Positions 10,246-17,463 of a DNA stretch of 64,000 nucleotides are shown piece after piece. Numbering within the stretch: position 1 is the first letter of the stretch; every line of letters starts with the position of its first letter. The stretch comes from Streptomyces seoulensis. Its GTDB lineage: Bacteria > Actinomycetota > Actinomycetes > Streptomycetales > Streptomycetaceae. A program made the position numbers and the translations under genes. A model generated the notes under the pieces. It saw only the letters and a list, made by a program, of their open reading frames with translations. It was not told where the DNA came from and ran no database searches. The stretch lies in the NCBI RefSeq assembly GCF_004328625.1, contig NZ_CP032229.1, positions 2,976,001-3,040,000 on the forward strand, written 5' to 3'.

Positions 10246-10333
10246 GGAGGATTCGCCTAGAGGCCTAGGGCGCACGCTTGGAAAGCGTGTTGGGGGCAAC
10301 CCCTCACGAGTTCGAATCTCGTATCCTCCGCCA
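10246..10333 (+). tRNA. tRNA-Ser (GGA)
   Basis: Type II tRNA with a long variable arm (TTGGGGGCAACCCC). Acceptor arms GGAGGAT and ATCCTCC pair, the anticodon loop TTGGAAA gives GGA (serine), the T-arm contains GTTCGAATC, and CCA is encoded at 10331-10333. Confidence 0.96.
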
Positions 10334-10350
10334 GTGCCTCACCGGGCACT

Positions 10351-10394
10351 AACGTCGAAGGGCCCCGCTGCTTGCAGCGGGGCCCTTCGACGTT
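10351..10394 (+). terminator. terminator after tRNA-Ser(GGA)
   Basis: A perfect 20-bp inverted repeat starting AACGTCGAAGGGCCCC with a CTTG loop. It begins 17 bases after the tRNA CCA end. Confidence 0.9.
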
Positions 10395-10400
10395 GTCCTC

Positions 10401-10423
10401 CGACACCGCTGTCAGCGGTGTCG
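10401..10423. promoter_or_regulatory. inverted repeat ahead of the SUKH gene
   Basis: CGACACCGCT GTC AGCGGTGTCG, a perfect 10-bp inverted repeat with a 3-base spacer. It lies between the tRNA terminator and the GTG start at 10470. It could be an operator for the SUKH gene or a second hairpin backing up the terminator; the sequence does not decide. Confidence 0.45.
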
Positions 10424-10469
10424 CGTACGCTCACCGGCACGATGTGAGCCGGCGATCGCGGAGAGACAT

Positions 10470-11669
10470 GTGAGTTCGGACGTAGCTGTCTTCGCCGAGT
10501 CGCACCCGGAGCGGCCGCCGGCGCCCGTCCCGGTCGACTGGACGGCCGTCGAGAGGTGGCTGGGGCTCAGGCTGCCGGGGGAGTACAAGCGGCTGGCCGA
10601 TGCCCACGGCCCGCTGGATTTCGGCGAGTACGTGTGGGTCCACGTGCCCTGCGTCCAAGAGGACAGCTTCGACTACGGACGCTGGCTCGAGGACACCCAC
10701 CGCGAGGCGCGCATCGCGGCCCGGCAGCTGCCGGAGGACCAGCGGCCCCCGATCCACCCGGCCCCGGGCGGCCTCCTCGCCTGGGGATGCACGCGGGGGA
10801 GCGACGTCCTGTTCTGGGACACCTCCGTCTCCGAAGACCCCGACGAGTGGACCGTGGTCGTCAGGCACTCACCCGGCATACCTGGCAACGGTCTGGAGCC
10901 CTGGCACCACTACGACCTCACCCTGGGCGCCTACCTTCGGCACACCGTCCGGACGGAATGGGAACTGCCGTCACCCCCCGGGCCGCTCATCGGACCGCTG
11001 AGCAACACCATCGCGCGCACCGCGTTCCTGCCCAAGGCCGAGGCGTGGGCGCCGCCCGAGCCATCCGCCCCCAGACTCACCGACGGCGAGCGCCGCATCG
11101 CCCTGGAAACGGGCACCGGCCTGGACGCGCTGCGTCTGCTGTGTCCACCGCCCGCGGACCCCTGTCTCGGTGACGGCACCTGGGCCGGGCTGTTCGGCGA
11201 ACTGGGCACAGCTCTGCCGAGCGAGTACGTGACCCTCATGAACCTGTACGGCGCCGGCTACTGGAGTGACTGGCTGCGCTTCTACACTCCCCTCCGTACC
11301 GGTGATCGGCGCTACCTCCAGCACATCGAGTCGACCACGGACGGGTACCGCGATCTCAAGGCCAGCCGGCCAGAGTGGCACCCACTCGTCCCCTGGCCCG
11401 AGCCCGGCGGATTCCTCCCGTTCGCGAACTCCATCGACGGCGACGAACTCGGCTGGCTGACGCAGGGCGACAGCCCCGAGGACTGGCCACTGATCGTCTG
11501 GCCCCGCCATGCGGATCAAGGCCCGCCCCTGCGCACCGGCCTCATCGACACTCTCCTGAGCTGGCTGCGCGGAAAGTTCAGCACCCCGGGCTTGGCTGCG
11601 CTGGACGAGGACGACGACCCCGTCCAGTTCGATGTCTTCAAACCCTGGGACGACAGCGCCTATTGGTAG
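10470..11669 (+). CDS. tandem SUKH (SMI1/KNR4) domain protein, possible immunity protein
   Basis: A 399-residue cytoplasmic protein with two SUKH-like domains. The first is near residues 15-160 (DWTAVERWLGLRLPGEYKRL, then LLAWGCTRGSDVLFW and WTVVV). The second is near 225-375 (LGTALPSEYVTLMNLYG, SDWLRFYTPL, then DELGWLTQG and WPLIVWPRHA). SUKH proteins are a large superfamily in which many members neutralise secreted nuclease or other polymorphic toxins. The gene starts at GTG 10470, eight bases after GGAGAG. It converges on a minus-strand operon encoding WXG100-like and effector-like proteins, which fits an immunity role, but the pairing is inference. No signal peptide or membrane segment is visible. 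Confidence 0.8.
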   Translation: MSSDVAVFAESHPERPPAPVPVDWTAVERWLGLRLPGEYKRLADAHGPLDFGEYVWVHVPCVQEDSFDYGRWLEDTHREARIAARQLPEDQRPPIHPAPGGLLAWGCTRGSDVLFWDTSVSEDPDEWTVVVRHSPGIPGNGLEPWHHYDLTLGAYLRHTVRTEWELPSPPGPLIGPLSNTIARTAFLPKAEAWAPPEPSAPRLTDGERRIALETGTGLDALRLLCPPPADPCLGDGTWAGLFGELGTALPSEYVTLMNLYGAGYWSDWLRFYTPLRTGDRRYLQHIESTTDGYRDLKASRPEWHPLVPWPEPGGFLPFANSIDGDELGWLTQGDSPEDWPLIVWPRHADQGPPLRTGLIDTLLSWLRGKFSTPGLAALDEDDDPVQFDVFKPWDDSAYW

Positions 11670-11734
11670 CCGAACGGCGTCTGCGCCCAGGCGAGCGGCA
11701 GCCCGGGGAAGCCGGCGGGATCAAGGGCCGTCAC

Positions 11735-12373
11735 TCAGTTCTCCGGGAGCGGGCTGATGCCCGGTTCGTAGTGGGCGCGGATGTAGATGCGGGTGTGGGT
11801 CGGGGTGTAGGCGTGGGCGTAGAGGTTCACGCACTGGGGGTCGGAGGTGGCGTACGGGTCGTCCGTGGTGTCGGTGGCGCCGGGGCAGACGTCGCCGTAG
11901 CGCATGCCGGTGGTGAGTGTTTCCGGTTCGGGGAGGCCCAGGTGGGCGAAGTCGTGTGGGAGCTTGGACGGTTGGGACGGCGAGGGGGTGAGCCACTTGC
12001 CGTCCGGGGGGTACTTCGCCAGGAACTTCTCCGCTTGCGCCCGCGTCAGGGTGAAGGTCAGCAGGCCCGTGTCGAAGCGGGACGTCGTCTCGTACGCCGC
12101 CTGGGGGGACTGCGCGGTCTTCGGGATCTCCAGGCCCATGTGGGTGCTCATCCACCCCGGAGTGATGCCCTTGGCCCACCGGCCGTCCGTCACCCGGGGG
12201 GCGGCGGAGGTTCCGCTCCGGTCACCGAGGTACCAGGCCGTCGTGGCGGCACCGCCCGAGAGAACCAGTACCCCCAGGACGGCTCCGGCGATGAGCCGGC
12301 CCTTCCGGGGTCCGTCCTTCCCCGCGCCGGGCTGTTCCGGGGTGTACGCGTAGGCGTCGTTCACCTCGTTCAT
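11735..12373 (-). CDS. single-pass membrane protein, third gene of WXG100-type operon
   Basis: A 212-residue protein with a short charged N-terminus, one transmembrane helix at about residues 26-48 (LIAGAVLGVLVLSGGAATTAW) and an extracytoplasmic domain of about 160 residues. The outer domain has two Cys (DVCPG and PQCVN), which could form a disulfide. I do not recognise the family. ATG 12373 overlaps the stop of the effector-like gene by four bases (ATGA), so the two are made together. This suggests the membrane protein acts with the large upstream product, for example as a tether, receptor or surface immunity factor. That role is inference only. Confidence 0.75.
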   Translation of the reverse strand: MNEVNDAYAYTPEQPGAGKDGPRKGRLIAGAVLGVLVLSGGAATTAWYLGDRSGTSAAPRVTDGRWAKGITPGWMSTHMGLEIPKTAQSPQAAYETTSRFDTGLLTFTLTRAQAEKFLAKYPPDGKWLTPSPSQPSKLPHDFAHLGLPEPETLTTGMRYGDVCPGATDTTDDPYATSDPQCVNLYAHAYTPTHTRIYIRAHYEPGISPLPEN

Positions 12374-13881
12374 CGGCCGGCCGCCCGGTGCACGGCGCCC
12401 TGCGTGCGTCCATGCTGCTGCTCACGGGTGGGGTTCGTACGGCCGTCCCGGCTCTCCTCGGAGTCGGGCAGCGGGGAGGCACCGGATGCCGATGAACCGA
12501 GGTCGTGGTGCTTCACGTCGCTGCTCCCGGACATGTCGAACTCCTGGGCGAGGCCCACGCGGTGGAGCTTGGCCATCTGGCCGTCGGGGATGTCCAGCGG
12601 ACCCACCTTCACGCCCTTTCCCTCGTCCCAGTTGTACCGGTCCCAGACGTTCACCTGGTAGTCGACGGAGACCTTCGGGGCACCGTGCTCGTCCGGGACG
12701 GCCGTCACCACCCCGGTCACATTGCTGTTGGCCCCGCCGACCGCATAGAACCAGTTCGGGTCGTCCTCCTGGCTGAAGTAGAAGCTGGGGCGCCGCTTGA
12801 CCTCCACCGGGAAGGCGACCGGCTTGCCGCCGTTCTCCTTGAACTCCTTGAGGGCCTGCGCACGCCAGGCGTCCTGGTGGAGCGTGACGGTGCCGTCGAC
12901 GTACTGCTTGAAGGCGGGTACGTCCGCCATCATCTTGTCCACCGGCAAGGTCATCGGTGCTCCGCTGTTGCCCAGGTAGTGCGACATGTTGCGGGACGCG
13001 TCCGTCATGCCCTTCCAGTCCGCCCCCTCGGCCAGCAGCCTCATCTTCTCCTTGGTGGACCAGTCCCCCGTGCCCGGTGACTCGGAGCCGTGCCGCCCTG
13101 CTCCCGCGTCCGCCGCGACCTGCTGCATGGTGGGGCTGAGGATGCCCGCCGCCTCCAGGTCCTTCTGCTGCGCGAGCCAGAGCCGGGCCCGCGCCTCGGG
13201 GCTCAGGGACTCCCAGAGACGGCGCAGTTCGGCCCGCTGCGCGGGCTTCGCGTCGGCGCCGAGCCCGGCGAGCTTCCGGGCTCGGGGAAGCTGCTCCTCG
13301 TCCAGCGAGGTGTACCGGGAGTGCCCGGCGTTGCCCGGATCGGTGCCGTGGCTTCCGCGCAGGGCGCGCACGGCCGCCGCGTCGACCTCCGCCGCGTGCT
13401 GGACGATTCCGGTGAGGGTGTCCGCGTACCACCGCATCCGGTCCTTGGTGCGCTGGTCGGGGCCTTCGGGCGTGCACAGCATCTCCATGACGCGAACCGT
13501 GCCGCCGGGGCCCTCGCCGACCATCAGCCCGGGGTCCGGCGGCTGGTGCTTCGGGTCGCCGTGACGGGCCGCGTCGGTGAGGGTCCTGGCCTGCTTCTGG
13601 TACCGCACCAGCTCGTCGTGCGCATCCGTGAGCACATTGGCGATGCTCAGCGCCTCCGTATGGAGATCGCCGAACTCCTTGACGGTCCTGCGGACGAACT
13701 CCCTGCTGACGTCGGCGTTGACGCCCTTCCAACGGGCCCCGTCCGCCTTCTTCGCCAGGCCGTCCCGCGCGTCGGTCGCCAGCTTGTCCAGCGCACTCGC
13801 CATGGAGCGCCAGTGCGAGGCCGATGCGCCCAGCCCGGCCAGGTCCACGGTCATCAGGTCCGAGTACGTGAGGTCTGCCAT
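12370..13881 (-). CDS. large WXG100-like secreted-effector candidate
   Basis: A 503-residue protein with no signal peptide. The N-terminal 110 residues are helical and WXG100/LXG-like: HWRSMASALDKL, then GARWKGVNADVSREFV, and a helical hairpin ending VRYQKQARTLTDAAR. The middle (about 150-330) is helical. A C-terminal domain at about 340-470 is beta-rich and aromatic (SFYFSQEDDPNWFYAVGG, VWDRYNWDEGKGV, LHRVGLAQEFDMSGSSDVKHH). This arrangement, a WXG-type N-terminus and a distinct C-terminus, is typical of type VII-secreted effectors and polymorphic toxins of Gram-positive bacteria. I recall similar C-termini in other Streptomyces proteins, but know no activity for them. It lies 8 bases after a small WXG-like gene. 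No ESX core component is nearby. Confidence 0.75.
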   Translation of the reverse strand: MADLTYSDLMTVDLAGLGASASHWRSMASALDKLATDARDGLAKKADGARWKGVNADVSREFVRRTVKEFGDLHTEALSIANVLTDAHDELVRYQKQARTLTDAARHGDPKHQPPDPGLMVGEGPGGTVRVMEMLCTPEGPDQRTKDRMRWYADTLTGIVQHAAEVDAAAVRALRGSHGTDPGNAGHSRYTSLDEEQLPRARKLAGLGADAKPAQRAELRRLWESLSPEARARLWLAQQKDLEAAGILSPTMQQVAADAGAGRHGSESPGTGDWSTKEKMRLLAEGADWKGMTDASRNMSHYLGNSGAPMTLPVDKMMADVPAFKQYVDGTVTLHQDAWRAQALKEFKENGGKPVAFPVEVKRRPSFYFSQEDDPNWFYAVGGANSNVTGVVTAVPDEHGAPKVSVDYQVNVWDRYNWDEGKGVKVGPLDIPDGQMAKLHRVGLAQEFDMSGSSDVKHHDLGSSASGASPLPDSEESRDGRTNPTREQQHGRTQGAVHRAAGR

Positions 13882-13889
13882 CGGGCCCC

Positions 13890-14354
13890 CTACCTGAAGT
13901 CCTTGTCCAGATCCGAGACAGGCACCGGCCCGCTACGGCCGCTGAGATCAGCGACGATCTTCGCGTCCTCCGCCGTGTGCCGCTTCTTGGTGTAGTCGAG
14001 GTGGTTCGAGATGTGCGCGCAGGCTTGCAAGACGTGCTTGACCTGCGAGGTCCAGATCTCGACCGTCGTCTCCAGTTCGCCACCGAGGCCGAAGTGGTGG
14101 CTCTTGAGCGTCGCGGCGGCACGCATCGTGGAGCCGGAGCCGTCCTTGTCCAGGCCGGCCCCCGCTATGTCGGCCTTCTTCTTCAGCTCACCGTGCAGCA
14201 CGAACGCCTCATGCCCGACGCCGCCCAGATCGTCCTGGTGGACCACCAGATCGTGGTCGTCCGTACCCGCCGCGCCGACACCGTTCAGACGCGTACGGGA
14301 CTCCCTGGCCTCCCGCGCCCCGGCCTTCGCGTTCTCCCATTCCTGCCAGACCAT
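13890..14354 (-). CDS. small helical WXG100/ESX-partner-like protein
   Basis: A 154-residue, mostly helical cytoplasmic protein starting MVWQEWENAKAG and containing WTSQVKHVLQACAHISNHLDYTKK near the C-terminus. Its size, helical hairpin pattern and place immediately ahead of a large WXG100-like gene fit the small partner of a type VII effector pair, as in EsxA/EsxB-type heterodimers. The exact W-x-G turn is not convincing, so family membership is inferred from context. It is the first gene of a three-gene operon (8-base gap, then ATGA overlap). The ATG start at 14354 is preceded on its strand by a GGGGGAGA-like ribosome site and, further up, a 17-base palindrome. Confidence 0.65.
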   Translation of the reverse strand: MVWQEWENAKAGAREARESRTRLNGVGAAGTDDHDLVVHQDDLGGVGHEAFVLHGELKKKADIAGAGLDKDGSGSTMRAAATLKSHHFGLGGELETTVEIWTSQVKHVLQACAHISNHLDYTKKRHTAEDAKIVADLSGRSGPVPVSDLDKDFR

Positions 14355-14419
14355 GTCTCCCCCGTCCAGACCCGCCGTTGCGAGGCCAGCCCCCGTCGAC
14401 GGGTCGGACCCGCCACCTT

Positions 14420-14436
14420 GGAAGTTATCAACTTCC
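14420..14436. promoter_or_regulatory. palindromic operator candidate upstream of the WXG100-type operon
   Basis: GGAAGTT ATC AACTTCC, perfect 7-bp arms, 66 bases ahead of the operon start. A TTGTCA box lies just upstream on the minus strand. No regulator gene is adjacent, so the binding protein is unknown. Confidence 0.5.
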
Positions 14437-14459
14437 TTTTTGACAAACGAGGTTGTAGC

Positions 14460-15053
14460 TCACCGGAGGTGGAAACCGGACTCGGTGATCAACCGAATTC
14501 CTGCCGTCAGAGCGTCCACGACGGCCTGGGGCGGGATCTCCGGAGCGGTCGGCGCCGGGGCGGTCGTGCGGGCCAGGACCGGTAGTTCCAGTTGGACGCC
14601 GCCGTGGCTGGTCTGGTTGACCGGGTTGTCGGGGTGGAGGCCGCGTAGGGGGTGGGGGATGTCGGCGAGGGTGGTGATCGGGGTGAAGGGGGAGTTGGTC
14701 AGGGCGGTGGCCAGGATGCGGGCTGCCGGGCGGTGGGAGCCGCCTGCGTAGATCGTCCGGGGGGTGGCGCGGCGGTTGTGGCCGTGGAGGGAGACGGTCA
14801 GGGTGGTGTGGGTGAGGAAGGTGGTGAGGGGTGCGCAGGGGCCGATGCGGGTGGAGGGGATGTGGGTGGGGGGACCCTCCGGCTGGGTGAAGGTCAGGAG
14901 GGTGGCGCCGGTGCGGGCCGCCACCTCGGTCGCCAGTTCCGCCGTGCCGCCCTCGACGCCGCCGTGCAGGGCCAGCAGGCCGATGGGGCCCGCCAGGCGC
15001 AGCGTGGTCAGGAAGGCCGTGCCCTCGATCGTCACTCGTTCCGTGTGCATCAA
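14460..15053 (-). CDS. poly-gamma-glutamate hydrolase family protein
   Basis: A 197-residue protein of the phage-type poly-gamma-glutamate hydrolase family (DUF867). These are zinc hydrolases related to carboxypeptidases that cut poly-gamma-glutamate. Visible motifs are LALHGGVEGGT (metal-binding His and Glu), VSLHGHN (second metal His), TIYAGGSHR, and the late NQTSHGGVQLELP with the catalytic-type Glu. No signal peptide is present, so it acts in the cytoplasm or leaves with a lysing cell. It begins only 3 bases after the copper-protein stop and is surely co-transcribed with it, though the link between the two functions is unclear. A second ATG follows the first directly. Confidence 0.85.
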   Translation of the reverse strand: MMHTERVTIEGTAFLTTLRLAGPIGLLALHGGVEGGTAELATEVAARTGATLLTFTQPEGPPTHIPSTRIGPCAPLTTFLTHTTLTVSLHGHNRRATPRTIYAGGSHRPAARILATALTNSPFTPITTLADIPHPLRGLHPDNPVNQTSHGGVQLELPVLARTTAPAPTAPEIPPQAVVDALTAGIRLITESGFHLR

Positions 15054-15056
15054 CCG

Positions 15057-16787
15057 TCAGCGTGCCACCCGGACCGTGCGGGACACCGTCACCTGGTCCA
15101 GGTCCGACACCCGTACCGTCACCTTCATCGTCCACGTGCCGGGGATCGGCAGGTCGAAGGAGTTCGTGGCCCAGTAGCCGCCCCGGTCGGTGATGCCGGT
15201 GTCCAGGGGGCCCAGCCGCTGGGCCGGGAGGGTCATGGTGATGCGGAGTTCGGGGACGGCCGCCAGGGCGCCGTTCGCGCCGTAGACCACCGCCTGGACC
15301 GAGTTGGAGCCCACCCGGCCGGGGTCGAAGGTGATCTGGACCTTGCCCCGGCCGCTCTCGCCCACCGTGAACGGGACCGTGGTGACCGACGCCGCCGGGA
15401 TGCCCGTCTCCGCCGAGGCCGCCTCCTCCGCCGCCCGGCCAGGCAACGTGCTGGTCAGCAGGGTCGTCAGGACCAGGACCACCACACCTACGGCCGCCTC
15501 CGCCAGCACCGTGCGGCGCAGCCTGCGTACCGGGAGGCCGGGTTCGGGGGCGGGAGGTTCCGGGGGGAGCGCGGGGCCGCCCGCAGGCTGCAAGACCTGT
15601 ACCTGCGCCTGCACCGCCGTCGACAACCGTCCCGTCCACCTCCGCGACCACGCCGCCGCCCCCAGCAGCACGGCCACCGCCGCCAGCTTCGCCAGCAGCA
15701 CGCGCCCGTACGTCGTGTCCGTCAGTGCCTGCCAGGTGCCGAGGCCGCGCCAGGACTGGTAGACGCCGGTCACGACCAGGACGGTCACCGAGGTCAGGGC
15801 GAGGCGGGAGAAGCGGTTCACCACCCGCGGCGGGACGTCCGGCGCGCGCAGGGTGAGGAGCAGGGCCGCCAGGCCGCCCAGCCAGGCCGCCGTCGCCAGC
15901 AGGTGGAGGGTGGTGGAGGCGATGGCGAACGGGACCTGGATGCCGGCCGAGGCGTGTTCGGCGGCCGACCAGGTCAGGGCGAGGGCCACGGCGAGAACCG
16001 CGCCCGTCGTCACAGCTGCGGGGCGCAATACGGGCCGGCGGCGCAGCACCAGCCCGAAGACCACCGCCAGCACCAGCAACGCCAGCCGGGCGAGCAGGAG
16101 TTCGCCGGGGCGCGTGGTCAGCGTGCGGCCCAGCGAGGTCAACTCCGGTGCGGTGCCCTCCTCGTACGGGCCGCGCAGCACGAGCAGCGCCAGCGTGGAG
16201 CCGAAAGACGCGATGACGCCGGTGACGAACAGCGTTCGTAGGGGCGCTCGTTGGGACGGACGGCAGTACGCGATGAACGCGGCCGCGCCCAGTACGAGCG
16301 CGACCGCGAGGTACGCCAGGTAGCGGGCGATGTTGTAGAGGCTGGTGGTGGTCGGGTTCTCGGTCTGCGCGGAAGCCGTCGCCGCCGTCACCGTCCGCTC
16401 GCCCACCGAGAAGGTGAGCGCGCCGGAGACGGGGTGGCTGTCGGCGGACACCACGCGCCACGCGACCACGTACGTGCCCTTCGCCATCCGCGCAGGCAGC
16501 GGGACGCGCACCGTGTCCGCCCGGCCGGGGGCGTGGTCGGCCTGGCCGGTGGTGAGGCGGTGGTTCTCGGGGTCGAAGACGCGGAACGAGTCGGCGAGCA
16601 GGCCGACCGACTCGGTGTACGTCAGGGTCAGCGTGCGCGGGGCGCGCTGGAGGACCGTCCCGTCCTCGGGGTCGGTCGCGCGCAGGGCCGCGTGCGCGGA
16701 GGCGGGGGAGGCCGTGCCGAGGAGGAGCAGGAGCAGGCTCGCGGCAGCCAACAGCACGCGCCGCAGCGCTCTTTCACGGTCGCGCAC
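15057..16787 (-). CDS. copper resistance CopC-CopD fusion protein
   Basis: A 576-residue exported membrane protein. A signal peptide ends at SPASA, so the mature protein starts with His in HAALRATDPEDGTVL, the CopC copper site. The second CopC ligand lies in SADSHPVSGALTF. After the CopC domain (to about residue 125) come eight or nine membrane helices of CopD type. A C-terminal extracellular beta domain of about 150 residues follows (PFTVGESGRGKVQITFDPGRVG). Such fusions, like YcnJ, take part in copper uptake or tolerance. Start GTG 16787 gives a clean signal peptide. It heads a two-gene operon with the poly-gamma-glutamate hydrolase. Confidence 0.9.
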   Translation of the reverse strand: MRDRERALRRVLLAAASLLLLLLGTASPASAHAALRATDPEDGTVLQRAPRTLTLTYTESVGLLADSFRVFDPENHRLTTGQADHAPGRADTVRVPLPARMAKGTYVVAWRVVSADSHPVSGALTFSVGERTVTAATASAQTENPTTTSLYNIARYLAYLAVALVLGAAAFIAYCRPSQRAPLRTLFVTGVIASFGSTLALLVLRGPYEEGTAPELTSLGRTLTTRPGELLLARLALLVLAVVFGLVLRRRPVLRPAAVTTGAVLAVALALTWSAAEHASAGIQVPFAIASTTLHLLATAAWLGGLAALLLTLRAPDVPPRVVNRFSRLALTSVTVLVVTGVYQSWRGLGTWQALTDTTYGRVLLAKLAAVAVLLGAAAWSRRWTGRLSTAVQAQVQVLQPAGGPALPPEPPAPEPGLPVRRLRRTVLAEAAVGVVVLVLTTLLTSTLPGRAAEEAASAETGIPAASVTTVPFTVGESGRGKVQITFDPGRVGSNSVQAVVYGANGALAAVPELRITMTLPAQRLGPLDTGITDRGGYWATNSFDLPIPGTWTMKVTVRVSDLDQVTVSRTVRVAR

Positions 16788-16854
16788 GTCGTCCCGCCTC
16801 TGTCGTCCGGCCCTGCCCTGTCCCCCGCCTGTACGGATGCCGGCGGCGGGGCGC

Positions 16855-17463
16855 TCAAACCGTACCGGTGGCCTCCGCGAAGGCGGTCTCGCGGGTGAGG
16901 AAGGCGAGACGGGCGCGCTTCTCCGGCAGGTACGCGTCCGGCAGGTCGATCTCCGGGAGGACGACCTCGGGGCCGGTGGCGAAGCCCTGGCGTTCGAAGC
17001 GGGTGATGGCCTTGGTGTTGCGGACGTCCGGGTCGACCACGACGCGGGTGCGGTCCAGTACGCGCAGCACGTAGTGCGCGACCACGGTCAGCAGGGCCGA
17101 GGTCCAGCCGGGGCGGTGGGCGCCTGGGGCGGCGGGGGCGAGGAGGAGGTGGACGCCTATGTCTCCCGGGCGGACCTCGTAGCACTCGCTCACGCGGTCG
17201 GCCGCCGGGTCGTAGGTCTGGAGGAGGGCCGCGGGTTCGCCGTCCTTGGTGACGAGGTGGGCGTGGTGGGTGTCGAGGGTGGCCATGTGGGCGTAGGTCT
17301 CGGCCACTTGGGCCTCGGTGAGGTTGGTCATGCCCCAGAAGGCGGCTCTCTCCTCGCTGACCCAGGCGTGGATCACCCGGGCGTCCGTCTCCGGGTCCAG
17401 GGGACGGAGGGCGATGGTGCCGTAGCCGGGGATGTGCTGTTCGTGGCGGGCGGTCTCAGGCAT
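16855..17463 (-). CDS. siderophore-type GNAT acetyltransferase (IucB/RhbD-like)
   Basis: A 202-residue GNAT enzyme of the Acetyltransf_8 group that acylates N-hydroxylated lysine or diamine units in hydroxamate siderophores. Evidence is the N-terminal RPLDPETDARVIHAW, the block ECYEVRPGDIGVHLLLAP, and the acyl-CoA region through VVDPDVRNTKAITRFERQGF. The start overlaps the end of the penicillin-acylase gene by 8 bases, and both lie behind an iron box. The pair is therefore probably expressed under iron starvation. I recall a penicillin-amidase-like gene and a GNAT gene (called desG and desH) being linked to arylated desferrioxamines in Streptomyces, and this pair could be equivalent. No desABCD genes are in the window. 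Confidence 0.85.
   Translation of the reverse strand: MPETARHEQHIPGYGTIALRPLDPETDARVIHAWVSEERAAFWGMTNLTEAQVAETYAHMATLDTHHAHLVTKDGEPAALLQTYDPAADRVSECYEVRPGDIGVHLLLAPAAPGAHRPGWTSALLTVVAHYVLRVLDRTRVVVDPDVRNTKAITRFERQGFATGPEVVLPEIDLPDAYLPEKRARLAFLTRETAFAEATGTV

Noticed and set aside
12370..13881. Assigning a nuclease or ADP-ribosyltransferase activity to the WXG-like protein
   Set aside because: No catalytic motif of either class could be recognised in the C-terminal domain.
14460..16461. Long minus-strand frame overlapping the CopCD and hydrolase genes
   Set aside because: Different frame, His/Pro/Arg-rich product; the true genes have signal peptide and metal-site motifs.
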